Below are positions 7,726-15,986 of a stretch of DNA of 23,277 bases, one piece after another. The DNA is from JAWWBS01 sp033720815. GTDB lineage: Bacteria; Pseudomonadota; Gammaproteobacteria; Natronospirales; JAJUFS01. The position numbers were made by a program, and so were the translations under genes. Location of the stretch: assembly GCA_033720815.1 (NCBI GenBank), contig JAWWBT010000018.1, positions 1 through 23,277 of the forward strand. Reading direction: 5' to 3'. Numbering within the stretch: position 1 is the stretch's first letter; each line of letters opens with the position of its first letter. Under the pieces are notes generated by a model. The model searched no databases, was not told the DNA's origin, and was given only the letters and a program-made list of their open reading frames with translations.

Positions 7726-8559
7726 TCAGCCGTAGCGACCGGTAATGTAATCTTCCGTCTGCTTTTTCTTCGGTGCCGTGAACAATGTATCGGTATCCCC
7801 CACCTCGATGAGGTCACCCATGTACATGAAGGCAGTGTAGTCCGACACGCGCGCGGCCTGCTGCATGTTATGCGTCACGATGACGATGGTGTACTTGTTC
7901 TTGAGCTCGTAGATCAGCTCTTCGATCTTCAGCGTCGAGATCGGGTCGAGCGCCGAGGCCGGCTCGTCCAGCAGCAGGACTTCCGGCTCGATGGCGATGG
8001 AGCGCGCAATGACGAGTCTCTGCTGCTGGCCACCGGATAGACCAAAGGCTGAATCGTGCAGGCGATCCTTCACTTCTTCCCAGAGGGCCGAGCCCTTCAA
8101 CGCCCACTCGACACGATCATCCAGTTCGTGGCGGCTGTTGATGCCCTTCAGGCGCAGGCCATAAGCCACGTTCTCGTAGATCGACTTCGGGAACGGGTTC
8201 GGCTTCTGGAATACCATGCCGACACGCTGCCGCAATGTCGGGACATCCACTTCCTTGTCGTAGATATCCTCACCATCAAGGAGAATCTCGCCGCTGATAT
8301 TCACGCCATCAATCAGGTCATTCATGCGGTTGAAGCAACGCAACAGCGTCGACTTGCCGCAACCCGAAGGGCCAATGAATGCCGTCACGCGCTTCCGCGG
8401 AATCTTCAGCTTGATGTCATGCAGCGCCCGCTTCTCGCCATACGCGAGTGACAGGTCCTTCACTTCCAGGCAGATGTCTTCCTTGTCCATCGACCGGCGC
8501 TCGGACTTGCGCTGTATGTTGTCCATGTTGATGGCGTGTGTCTTCGTTTCTTCAGTCAT
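7726..8559 (-). CDS. pstB: Phosphate ABC transporter ATP-binding protein PstB
   Basis: PstB is the cytoplasmic ATPase that powers phosphate import through PstCA. The 277-residue product has Walker A GPSGCGKST at residues 63-71, the Q-loop in VGMVFQKPNPFP, the ABC signature LSGGQQQR, Walker B VLLLDEPASALDP and the switch histidine in VTHNMQQAARV. The FNRMNDLI and KPNPFPKSIYENVAYGLR segments are specific to PstB. The ATG at 8559 is preferred to one at 8586 because GGAAAAG lies in Shine-Dalgarno position, giving a 62-nt gap after pstA. The first 30 residues are polar and longer than in E. coli PstB (257 residues). Confidence 0.97.
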   Translation of the reverse strand: MTEETKTHAINMDNIQRKSERRSMDKEDICLEVKDLSLAYGEKRALHDIKLKIPRKRVTAFIGPSGCGKSTLLRCFNRMNDLIDGVNISGEILLDGEDIYDKEVDVPTLRQRVGMVFQKPNPFPKSIYENVAYGLRLKGINSRHELDDRVEWALKGSALWEEVKDRLHDSAFGLSGGQQQRLVIARSIAIEPEVLLLDEPASALDPISTLKIEELIYELKNKYTIVIVTHNMQQAARVSDYTAFMYMGDLIEVGDTDTLFTAPKKKQTEDYITGRYG

Positions 8560-8621
8560 GGTCTTTTCCGGAATCGATTCCAGCATGAATTTCGGTTTGC
8601 CGATGCATCAGGCAACAGCGC

Positions 8622-10304
8622 TTATTGTTCCAATGCACGGTATTTCTCGCGCAGGCGGTTACGAATAGCGACCGCAGCGAGGTTCAACACCACGATGACG
8701 ACGACCAGCAGGAACGCAGTAGCAAATACCAGTGGTCGCGCGGCTTCAACGTTCGGGCTCTGGAAGCCCACGTCGTAGATGTGAAAACCCAGGTGCATGA
8801 ACTTGCGTTCAAGGTGCACGAATGGCGCGTTGCCATCGACAGGCAGGCTGGGCGCCAGTTTCACGACACCCACCAGCATCAGTGGGGCGACCTCACCCGC
8901 CGCACGTGCCACGGCCAGGATGAGGCCTGTCATCATCGCCGGGCTCGCCATCGGCAATACCGTGCGCCACAGCGTTTCCGCCTTGGTAGCACCAAGCGCG
9001 AACGAGCCCTCCCGGATCGAGCGCGGGATTCGCGAAAGGCCTTCCTCGGTCGCCACGATCACCACCGGCAGCGTCAGCAACGCCAGGGTCAGTGACGACC
9101 AGAGCAGGCCCGGCGTGCCGAAGGTCGGCGAAGGTTGCGCCTCGGGGTAGAAAAGATCGTCGATGTTGCCACCCAGGAAATACACGAAGAAGCCCAGGCC
9201 GAATACGCCATAGACAATTGACGGCACGCCGGCAAGATTGTTTACCGCGATACGGATCGTCCGCGTCAAAGGGCCCTGCTTGGCATATTCCTTCAGGTAG
9301 ACGGCAGCGATGACACCGAACGGCGTGACGAATACCGACATCAGCATGACCATCATGACCGTGCCGAAGATCGCCGGGAATACACCGCCCTCGGTATTCG
9401 CTTCACGTGGTTCATCGGAGACGAATTCCCACAGTTTCGCGAAGTAGAATCCGACCTTCTCGAAGCCGTTCATGGCATTCGGTCGGTAGGCACGAACGAC
9501 CTTGGCGAGATCGGTTTCGACCGTTCGGCCATCGCCAAGCCGAGCCACATAGCTGTCACGATTGATTTCCGTGTATAACCGCGTCAATTCGCCCTGCAAG
9601 CCTTCATAGCGCGCATCCAGTTCAGCGCGGCGCTGTTGCAGGCTATCAATGGCTTCCGGTGTCAGGGCGTTTTCGAGTTCAAGTCGACGCCGCTCCAGGC
9701 GCAGCTCTTCCATCTCGTAATTGATCGAACCGATCTCGTCGCTTTCGATCTCATGGATCTGCTCGCGCAGGTCGACCGCGCGATCAATGCGCTGCTTGAA
9801 TTCGTCCCACGCCCCTTCGCCACTGGCTACAACCTGGCCGCCTTCCTTCACCGCATCGAGGTAGGCAACCTGGTCGCCCCATTCAGTGCGCTCGACGATC
9901 ATCGCGTTCTCGGGCTGGCTACGCTCGCTGATCCGCGGCTCGATGACGAACCGGAAATCGGAACCGTAGGCATCCCGGTTCCCGACCTTGAACAGGTAGC
10001 GCGTGACGAAATCCGCATCGGAATCCACTGTCATGCCTGATTCGCGGAGACGTGCAACCGTCACTTCCTCGCTGTCGCGCACGGCACCCAGCAGCGTGGC
10101 AACCGAACCGTCGTTTTCTTCCACCTGCATTTCGAACAGTGTCGGTGCGCCGAAGTGCATCAGGCCACGCACGGCAATCAGCATGATCAGCCCCAGCACC
10201 ATGATCATGCTGACACTGACCGCGCCGGCGTTAAGCCAGATCCATGGATTACCGGATTTCCACCAGCTCCCGAATGCGGGTTTTTCGTTGTTTGTCCGTT
10301 TCAT
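8622..10304 (-). CDS. pstA: Phosphate ABC transporter permease PstA, long form with large periplasmic insertion
   Basis: PstA is one of the two membrane subunits of the Pst phosphate importer. At 560 residues it is nearly twice the E. coli length (296). After a first membrane helix (about 25-47) comes a roughly 260-residue hydrophilic, presumably periplasmic region. It includes a charged coiled-coil-like stretch around 170-255 (IHEIESDEIGSINYEMEELR and the repeats after it). The permease core begins near residue 305 (FPAIFGTVMMVMLMSVFVTP), with the EAA loop that contacts PstB around 434-456 (ALGATKAETLWRTVLPMASP) and ARAAGEVAPL after it. Its ATG overlaps the pstC stop by one base (TGATG). Long PstA forms of this kind are known in several gammaproteobacteria; the job of the insertion is not established. 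Confidence 0.95.
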   Translation of the reverse strand: MKRTNNEKPAFGSWWKSGNPWIWLNAGAVSVSMIMVLGLIMLIAVRGLMHFGAPTLFEMQVEENDGSVATLLGAVRDSEEVTVARLRESGMTVDSDADFVTRYLFKVGNRDAYGSDFRFVIEPRISERSQPENAMIVERTEWGDQVAYLDAVKEGGQVVASGEGAWDEFKQRIDRAVDLREQIHEIESDEIGSINYEMEELRLERRRLELENALTPEAIDSLQQRRAELDARYEGLQGELTRLYTEINRDSYVARLGDGRTVETDLAKVVRAYRPNAMNGFEKVGFYFAKLWEFVSDEPREANTEGGVFPAIFGTVMMVMLMSVFVTPFGVIAAVYLKEYAKQGPLTRTIRIAVNNLAGVPSIVYGVFGLGFFVYFLGGNIDDLFYPEAQPSPTFGTPGLLWSSLTLALLTLPVVIVATEEGLSRIPRSIREGSFALGATKAETLWRTVLPMASPAMMTGLILAVARAAGEVAPLMLVGVVKLAPSLPVDGNAPFVHLERKFMHLGFHIYDVGFQSPNVEAARPLVFATAFLLVVVIVVLNLAAVAIRNRLREKYRALEQ

Positions 10305-12553
10305 CAGATTGCGCTGTACTTGTTGCGCAGCCGCTGGCGAATCAGCTCAGCCGCGGTATTGAAGACAAAGGTAAATATGAACAACACCAGTGCCGCGAGG
10401 AACAGCACGCGGTAGTGAGAACTGCCCACTTCGGATTCAGGCATTTCCACCGCGATGTTTGCAGATAGCGTGCGCATGCCCTGGAAGATGTTGAGGTCGA
10501 GCACCGGCGTATTACCCGTCGCCATCAGTACGATCATGGTTTCACCCACGGCGCGGCCCAGGCCGATCATCACGCCGGAAAAGATACCGGGACTGGCCGT
10601 TGGCAATACGACATGAACCAGTGTCTGCCAGGGCGTGGCGCCTAGTGCGAGCGAACCATAGCTGAGATGCTTCGGCACACCGAAGACCGCATCCTCGGCA
10701 ATAGAGAAGATCGTCGGGATAACCGCGAAGCCCATTGCCAGGCCGACAACCAGTGCGTTGCGCTGGTCGAAGCTGATACCGAGTTCATTGGTAATCCACT
10801 GCGGCATGTTGCCGTCGAAGAACATGGCTTCGATGGGGCTGGAAAGCGCAAAACTGAACCAGCCTGTCAGCAGTACCGGTACGAGCAGCAGGCCGGCTTC
10901 CCAGCCCATCGGCACCTTGTGACGCAGGTGCATCGGCAGGCGTGTCCATGCGAAACCACAGAGAATCATGACCACCGGCAGGCTGATGAGAAGGATCACC
11001 ACACCGGGGAGATGCGCCTCCATCAGTGGCGCAAGCCACAGGCCGGCAAGAAAACCAAGGATGACGGTTGGCAAAGCTTCCATCACTTCGACGGTCGGCT
11101 TCACCAGCGTTCGCATTTTCGGCTGCATGAAGTAGGCGGTGTAGATCGCACCCATGATGGCGAGTGGCATCGCAATGAGCATGGCGTAGAACGCCGCCTT
11201 CAGCGTGCCGAACGACAGCGGCACCAGGCTGAACTTCGGCTCGAAGTCGTTACTCGCGGAAGATGACTGCCAGACGTAATCCGGCTCCGGGTAACTTTCG
11301 TACCAGACCTTGCCCCAGAGTGCCGACCAGGAAATTTCCGGATGTTCGTTGTGCAGGACTGCCTTCTGCAGGCGACCTGAATCATCGAGCAGCATCAACT
11401 TGTCGGACCGCGGCGAAATCGCAATCGCCTGCAGCGGGTGCTCGCTGGAGTCGGCGCGCAGCAATTCACGATGGGAGGTCGTGTAATAGACGCCAAAGGA
11501 ACCATCCGCATGGCCAGTAATGAAGCCCTTGCGACGCTGCTCGGGCTCAATGGTAATAACAGGACTTTCTGCCGCCTCGAAACTGCGAATGCGCTGCAGC
11601 TTGTAGTTGATGCCTTCCTCACGAACCGGGAAATACTGGTGAACCTGGCCCCGGTTGGTACCCACCATCAGGGAAATTCCACCGGTCAACAGGCGCAAGG
11701 CGCTGACCTTCTCATCCTTGTCGGTCAGCGAGAGACGTTCATTCAACGCGACTTCACCGCCGCGACGACGCAGCACTGCCGTATCACCTGAACGCCCGGT
11801 GAGATAGATCCATTCCTGTTGCGGGTCGAAAAGCAGGAACTGCGGGTCTTCGCCACCACGCAGGGAAATATCGATCGGCTCCTGGATGATGCCGGCTACG
11901 GAGGTCTGGCCGGTAAGGAAGTTCGTTTCCAGTTCGATTTCGGTCAATACCAGGCTGCCATCATCCAGCAGGCTGATGACGCGCGCAGCGTCGTCACCGA
12001 CTCGTCCGGCCACCGCACGAATTGGCTGGTCGGCCACCTTGATCGGTTCTTCGCCAAGCGGGAAGACAAGGCTCGGCGTAATCGTACGCTGGTTGTCCGG
12101 GTACGAAATGGCGTATTCAGCGTCCACGAAGAGTACGCGACCATCAGAGAAGCCAAGTACCCGCCCATTATCGGCAAGACTGGAAACGCCCTCCGCAGTA
12201 ACCGGGACATCACCGTTCAATACGGTTGCCTGGATGGCTTGCCCGGAATCGGCGCGGAAAAAGACGGCTTCACCGTTCGCCTGGTAGCGAAGGCCGACAA
12301 CGCCCTGCTCTTCCATGCTCAATGCCAGCACCTTCGATTCCGCCGGCACCAGCGAATAGTCTTCACCCTTCTCGACAGACGCCGATTCGAACAGCGGCAT
12401 CACCACGTAAAGGAGATAGAAGAAGATCAACATGATCGCGACAATCACGCCGATACCACCGGTCGTTACGGACCAGTGCGCCAGGCGATCCTTCATCGTT
12501 CGCCACTGGCGTCGCTTGTCGTTCGCAACAAGAGTTGATTTCTCTGCAGTCAT
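10304..12553 (-). CDS. pstC: Phosphate ABC transporter permease PstC, long form with large periplasmic domain
   Basis: PstC is the partner membrane subunit of PstA. It is 749 residues long against 319 in E. coli. One membrane helix (about 28-51, GGIGVIVAIMLIFFYLLYVV) is followed by about 390 soluble residues, rich in short beta-strand-like repeats (for example VSSLADNGRVLGFSDGRVLF, ISLLDDGSLVLTEIELE, GFITGHADGSFGVYYT), suggesting a beta-propeller-like periplasmic domain. The permease core starts near 445 (SFGTLKAAFYAMLIAMPLAI) with the EAA loop near 638 (ALGATPWQTLVHVVLPTASP). The ATG at 12553 is chosen because it lies just 16 nt after the acyltransferase stop; an upstream in-frame start would overlap that gene by about 80 nt. 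No Pho box was found directly upstream. Confidence 0.93.
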   Translation of the reverse strand: MTAEKSTLVANDKRRQWRTMKDRLAHWSVTTGGIGVIVAIMLIFFYLLYVVMPLFESASVEKGEDYSLVPAESKVLALSMEEQGVVGLRYQANGEAVFFRADSGQAIQATVLNGDVPVTAEGVSSLADNGRVLGFSDGRVLFVDAEYAISYPDNQRTITPSLVFPLGEEPIKVADQPIRAVAGRVGDDAARVISLLDDGSLVLTEIELETNFLTGQTSVAGIIQEPIDISLRGGEDPQFLLFDPQQEWIYLTGRSGDTAVLRRRGGEVALNERLSLTDKDEKVSALRLLTGGISLMVGTNRGQVHQYFPVREEGINYKLQRIRSFEAAESPVITIEPEQRRKGFITGHADGSFGVYYTTSHRELLRADSSEHPLQAIAISPRSDKLMLLDDSGRLQKAVLHNEHPEISWSALWGKVWYESYPEPDYVWQSSSASNDFEPKFSLVPLSFGTLKAAFYAMLIAMPLAIMGAIYTAYFMQPKMRTLVKPTVEVMEALPTVILGFLAGLWLAPLMEAHLPGVVILLISLPVVMILCGFAWTRLPMHLRHKVPMGWEAGLLLVPVLLTGWFSFALSSPIEAMFFDGNMPQWITNELGISFDQRNALVVGLAMGFAVIPTIFSIAEDAVFGVPKHLSYGSLALGATPWQTLVHVVLPTASPGIFSGVMIGLGRAVGETMIVLMATGNTPVLDLNIFQGMRTLSANIAVEMPESEVGSSHYRVLFLAALVLFIFTFVFNTAAELIRQRLRNKYSAI

Positions 12554-12569
12554 TTCCGTCTGTTGCTCT

Positions 12570-13370
12570 TCAGTGTTCGAGTGCGTCGGACGCGTTCGCT
12601 TCGCGATGCGCCGCCATTCTTGCTGCCACCTGCTGGCCGGCAGCTGCGGCAATTTCGCGACGATCCCTGTCTGCCGTGGAAAGCGGATCGTCCCAGTAGA
12701 TCGTTACATCCGTGCGATGACGAGCCATGACGCCGATGATGCTATCGATGAATGAAATCCCGTCGATATACGCCACCGGGTCACCACCTTCTTCGAGCTC
12801 GTAGCACAACGTGACGGGCTGGACCCGCGTATCCGTTTCGACTGCCGGCACAAACAGGCGGTGCTTGAATCGCAGCACCTGCCAGCCATCGCTGGTTGTT
12901 CCTTCCGGGAAGAACATCAGTCGCTTTCCTTCCTGAAGTCGGTCAACCATTGCGTGGGCAATGCGCTCCGCGCTGTCACGATGGCCGCGATGGATAAACA
13001 GGGTGCCGCCCTGCTTTGCCAGCCAGCCCATCACGGGCCAATCGGCCACTTCGCTCTTTGACACAAAGCAGGCCCCGAGCCGGCGACCCAGCACGAGAAT
13101 ATCCATCCACGACACGTGGTTTGCCGCAACAAGCACCGGGCCCCTTGCCGGTACACCGACTTCATGCACACGAGCACCAAAGCCAATGCACATCAGCCGG
13201 CACCAGTGGCGTGAAATCGGCATGATCACCGCCTGGTGCCAGCGCGGCACGATGGCCAGCGGCAATGCAACGAGGCAGAGAACGACCCCCCAGGTGCAGA
13301 CCAGCACAAGGCCGAAAGCACGCAGTACGAGACGAAGGGTTCCCAGCAAGCTCAATTTCCTCTTACTCAT
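12570..13370 (-). CDS. PlsC-family 1-acyl-glycerol-3-phosphate-type acyltransferase
   Basis: This 266-residue membrane-associated acyltransferase has the four-block PlsC/LPLAT pattern. A hydrophobic N-terminal helix (about 15-42) precedes block I NHVSWMDIL with the catalytic His and Asp. Block II surrounds GTLFIHRGHRDSAERI, block III is FFPEGTTSDG, and block IV is near FVPAVETDTRVQPVTLCYE. PlsC proteins make phosphatidate by acylating lysophosphatidate. Relatives such as OlsA acylate lyso-ornithine lipid, a phosphorus-free membrane lipid made under phosphate starvation. The stop lies 16 nt before pstC, so it probably opens the pstCAB-phoU operon, which makes a phosphate-linked lipid role plausible. 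No OlsB neighbour is present, so the acceptor cannot be decided from sequence. No Pho box is seen directly upstream. Confidence 0.88.
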   Translation of the reverse strand: MSKRKLSLLGTLRLVLRAFGLVLVCTWGVVLCLVALPLAIVPRWHQAVIMPISRHWCRLMCIGFGARVHEVGVPARGPVLVAANHVSWMDILVLGRRLGACFVSKSEVADWPVMGWLAKQGGTLFIHRGHRDSAERIAHAMVDRLQEGKRLMFFPEGTTSDGWQVLRFKHRLFVPAVETDTRVQPVTLCYELEEGGDPVAYIDGISFIDSIIGVMARHRTDVTIYWDDPLSTADRDRREIAAAAGQQVAARMAAHREANASDALEH

Positions 13371-13426
13371 CCTTGCAGTCTACCGGCCAGCATATCCGCG
13401 TGCATCGTTTGCCGGGAACAGCACGA

Positions 13427-13447
13427 AGGGGCGCAATCTGCGCCCCT
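13427..13447 (-). terminator. Hairpin terminator after the porin gene
   Basis: A perfect 9-bp inverted repeat, AGGGGCGCA and TGCGCCCCT, is separated by 3 nt and lies 23 nt after the porin stop on the minus strand. The following sequence (TCGTGCTG) has almost no U run, so termination may be partial. Readthrough could supply transcripts of the acyltransferase-pst operon downstream. Confidence 0.6.
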
Positions 13448-13470
13448 CCCTGCTGCCCAGGTGTCTTCGA

Positions 13471-14619
13471 TCAGAAGTCAAAGGAAGCACGGACCACGAA
13501 GGCATTCGGTTCTTCCACCGTGACGCCATTGCTGGACACTTCCGACATCACGTAGTTGAACATGAAGCGAAGGTTCGGGTTCACGTAGTAGTTGGCACCG
13601 AGGGTGATGTCGATCATCTCGCCGCCGTTGACGCCGTTCGACACGTCATCAAGGTTGATGCTGCTGAGACGCAGGCCCAGTTCCCACACGTCGCTCGCCT
13701 TGACGCGACCGAAGGAACCCTTCTTGTACGGGCGCGAGGTCTGGCCGTCGAGGAAGTACGATGCAAAGGCGTAGTAACCGTCGAAGCTCACGTCCGAACC
13801 GATATCGCGCGCGACGTCGGCCATGATGTACTCACCCTGGATCGACAGCGGACCGGACACCCAGGCGCCTTCGACGCCAACCTTGGTGATGCTGTCCACG
13901 CTGGTGATCGAACCTGTGTTCACAAGGCGCTCGGCCATGTGAGCTTCCATGCGCTGGCGGAAACGTACCGACTCGGTAGCACTGTCCGGCGCTTCCTCGA
14001 CCGCGACAGCGGCACCGAGGTGGAACAGGCTGTTTTCCGACTTCATCGGCAGGAAGGTGTATCGCGCACCCAGGCCAAAGCCCTCGTCACCCGCAGTGGA
14101 TTCGTCTGCAGACTGGCCGTAGAACGAAGCGGCGAAGGTCGAGTTGTCATCAGCAGTGTTGTAGCCGACACCCACGCGACGACCGGTCGCGAAGGCGTTC
14201 GGCAGCGCACGCTCCATGAAGGTGATGTACTTCGAGGAGGTCAGCTCTTCCAGGCTGAACGGCTGCTTGAACTGGCCGATCGTGATGTCGCCGGCATCCC
14301 AACCGGTGTACTTGATGTAGAGGTCCTTCGCCTCGACAGCGTCACCGGCGAAATCATACTGAGCCTTGTAATCCCAGTCGCTGTACAGCGTACCGGCGGC
14401 GAACAGGCGTGCACGACGGAATTCGAAGCCGTCCTGCATTTCCGTGCCGTCCTCGTCAAAGGTGTTGAAATCCAGCTGGATGCGGCCACCGAACTCGAAG
14501 CTGAAATCACCGGAGGTGGCTTCGATACCACCCTTGGTCTCTACTTCGGTTTCTGCCATCAGCGGAGTGGCCACCACGCCACTTGCGATAATTGCGATGA
14601 AGCTTGCTTTCAGGTTCAT
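13471..14619 (-). CDS. OprP/OprO-type outer-membrane porin, probably phosphate-selective
   Basis: This 382-residue outer-membrane beta-barrel has a cleavable signal peptide (MNLKASFIAIIASGVVATPLMA, cut before ETEV), alternating beta-strand pattern throughout and the terminal phenylalanine (VVRASFDF) used by the BAM machinery. FEFGGRIQLDFNTFDED, FEFRRARLFAAGTLYSDWDY and ITIGQFKQPFSLEELTSS are typical of the OprP/OprO family, which form trimeric phosphate- or polyphosphate-selective channels. A strong GAGAGGG ribosome-binding site 6 nt upstream fixes the ATG at 14619, and a Pho box lies about 90 nt upstream. Position between pstS and the pst permease genes supports phosphate uptake. Whether it prefers ortho- or polyphosphate cannot be told here. 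Confidence 0.9.
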   Translation of the reverse strand: MNLKASFIAIIASGVVATPLMAETEVETKGGIEATSGDFSFEFGGRIQLDFNTFDEDGTEMQDGFEFRRARLFAAGTLYSDWDYKAQYDFAGDAVEAKDLYIKYTGWDAGDITIGQFKQPFSLEELTSSKYITFMERALPNAFATGRRVGVGYNTADDNSTFAASFYGQSADESTAGDEGFGLGARYTFLPMKSENSLFHLGAAVAVEEAPDSATESVRFRQRMEAHMAERLVNTGSITSVDSITKVGVEGAWVSGPLSIQGEYIMADVARDIGSDVSFDGYYAFASYFLDGQTSRPYKKGSFGRVKASDVWELGLRLSSINLDDVSNGVNGGEMIDITLGANYYVNPNLRFMFNYVMSEVSSNGVTVEEPNAFVVRASFDF

Positions 14620-14694
14620 GAGATACCCTCTCAATCAATCCAGGATTCGGTTTGGATACACCGAAGTGTGGCGTATCCCTTGATGTCGGACGCC

Positions 14695-14728
14695 ATGTTA
14701 GGAGGCGGATGTGACACGAATATGACAG
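14695..14728 (-). promoter_or_regulatory. Pho box and -10 of the porin promoter
   Basis: On the minus strand, CTGTCATATTCGTGTCAC (14728 to 14711) matches the two 7-bp PhoB direct repeats with a 4-bp spacer. Ten bases further on is TAACAT (14700 to 14695), a good -10. PhoB boxes normally replace the -35 at this spacing, so a PhoB-activated promoter for the porin is strongly indicated. The predicted leader before the ATG is about 70 nt. Confidence 0.88.
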
Positions 14729-14844
14729 CGAGAATCAATTTTCATGAAAGTGCGCCTGCGCTCCGGCTATTCACCCACAGTCCTTCCAAGCGCATGATTT
14801 TCCTTACTTTAAATGATCCATTATCAGTTTGTACCAAAGAAAAA

Positions 14845-14865
14845 GCCCCACCGCGAAGGTGGGGC
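14845..14865 (-). terminator. Intrinsic terminator of pstS
   Basis: On the minus strand GCCCCACC and GGTGGGGC form an 8-bp stem around the loop TTCGC and are followed by TTTTTCTTT. This is a textbook Rho-independent terminator 26 nt after the pstS stop. It separates pstS from the porin promoter, so pstS is likely monocistronic. The rest of the gap to the porin gene (14729-14840) shows nothing else I can name. Confidence 0.93.
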
Positions 14866-14891
14866 CGGGTCTTGCCACGAGAACGGTGTAC

Positions 14892-15866
14892 CTACTTCAA
14901 CCTGGCGATCTCGCGCTCGGCCACGGAAGCCGGCAGCGGAATATAGCCGTCCTTCACCACCACTTCCTGGCCCTGCTTCGAAAGCACCATCTTGAAGAAC
15001 TCGAGCAGCATTGGATCCAGCGGCTTGTTCGGGTGCTTGTTGACGTAGACGTACAGGAAACGGCCCAGTGGGTACTTGCCGCTAACCGCGTTTTCCGTGT
15101 TGGCTTCGATGTACTCGTCACCGGCCTTCTTCGCCAGGGGCACCGTGCGCACACCGGAGGTCACGTAGCCGATTCCGGAATAGCCGATCGCGTTCACGGA
15201 GGTGGCAATTGACTGCACCACCGATGCGGACCCCGGCTGCTCGTTCACGGTCGACTTGAAGTCGCCCTTGCAAAGCGCGTGCTTCTTGAAATAACCGTAG
15301 GTACCGGAAACCGAATTACGACCGTAAAGCTGGATGTTGCGGTCTTTCCAGGCCCCTTCGAGACCAAGGTCTCCCCAGGAGTCGACGTTCTCGGCTGCGC
15401 CACACTTGCGCGTGGAAGAGAAGATCGCATCGACTTCGGCAATCGTCAGGCCCTTGATCGGGTTGTCCTTGTTCACGAAGACGGCCAGCGCGTCGATCGC
15501 AACAGGCACGGCCGTAGGCTTGTAACCATGCTTCTTCTCGAAAGCCTCGATTTCGCCGTCCTTCATCATGCGGCTCATCGGGCCAAGGTTCGAAGTGTTT
15601 TCGGTCAGTGCCGGCGGTGCCGTCGAGGAACCAGCAGCCTGGATCTGGATATTCACGTTCGGGTAGAGGCGCTTGTACTCCTCGGCCCACAGCGTCATGA
15701 GGTTTGCCAGGGTGTCAGAGCCAACCGACGAAAGGTTGCCCGCGACGCCGCTTGCCTTCTGGTAGGTCGGCAGTTTCGGGTCGACCCTGCTTTCGGCTGA
15801 AGCCGGTGCCGCAACCAGGCTGCTGGCAAGCAGGCTGGCGGCAAGAATGATGGCCTTGTTGGTCAT
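14892..15866 (-). CDS. pstS: Periplasmic phosphate-binding protein PstS
   Basis: PstS captures inorganic phosphate in the periplasm and delivers it to PstCA. The 324-residue product has a signal peptide (MTNKAIILAASLLASSLVAA, then PASA before ESRVD). Phosphate-contact segments are SVGSDTLANLMTLWAEEY, QAAGSSTAPPALTENTSNLG and YGRNSVSGTYGYFKK. Cysteines in STRKCGAAENV and HALCKGDF could form a disulfide in the mature protein. AAGGAGA in ideal position sets the ATG at 15866; a longer in-frame extension upstream has no such site. It carries its own Pho box and its own terminator, as expected for the most abundant component of the transporter, and sits between phoR and the porin rather than directly next to pstC. 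Confidence 0.95.
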   Translation of the reverse strand: MTNKAIILAASLLASSLVAAPASAESRVDPKLPTYQKASGVAGNLSSVGSDTLANLMTLWAEEYKRLYPNVNIQIQAAGSSTAPPALTENTSNLGPMSRMMKDGEIEAFEKKHGYKPTAVPVAIDALAVFVNKDNPIKGLTIAEVDAIFSSTRKCGAAENVDSWGDLGLEGAWKDRNIQLYGRNSVSGTYGYFKKHALCKGDFKSTVNEQPGSASVVQSIATSVNAIGYSGIGYVTSGVRTVPLAKKAGDEYIEANTENAVSGKYPLGRFLYVYVNKHPNKPLDPMLLEFFKMVLSKQGQEVVVKDGYIPLPASVAEREIARLK

Positions 15867-15904
15867 GAAAGATCTCCTTGGATTCGGATTTGGACCTGAG
15901 GCGC

Positions 15905-15938
15905 ACTTTGCCTGTGCAGTGTTACTGAAGTGTGACAG
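15905..15938 (-). promoter_or_regulatory. Pho box and probable -10 of pstS
   Basis: On the minus strand CTGTCACACTTCAGTAAC (15938 to 15921) has one perfect PhoB half-site and one with five of seven bases. After 10 bases comes CAAAGT (15910 to 15905), a weak -10 at the correct distance. A further TCGTCAC (15960 to 15954) lies 22 bp upstream in phase and may be an additional weak half-site. Confidence 0.75.
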
Positions 15939-15986
15939 CACGGTTGCGTGTTGGTGACGAAATCTCCAGGCCACCAACGCAGGCGT

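Noticed and set aside
13404..13421. A possible degenerate Pho box before the acyltransferase gene
   Set aside because: One half-site is approximate (GGAACAG) and the expected partner matches only two of seven bases.
12961..14946. A 661-codon open frame on the plus strand across the acyltransferase and porin genes
   Set aside because: It is antisense to two clearly recognised genes with motifs, signal peptide and promoter. It has no recognisable domain and no ribosome-binding site. Long antisense frames are expected at this GC content.
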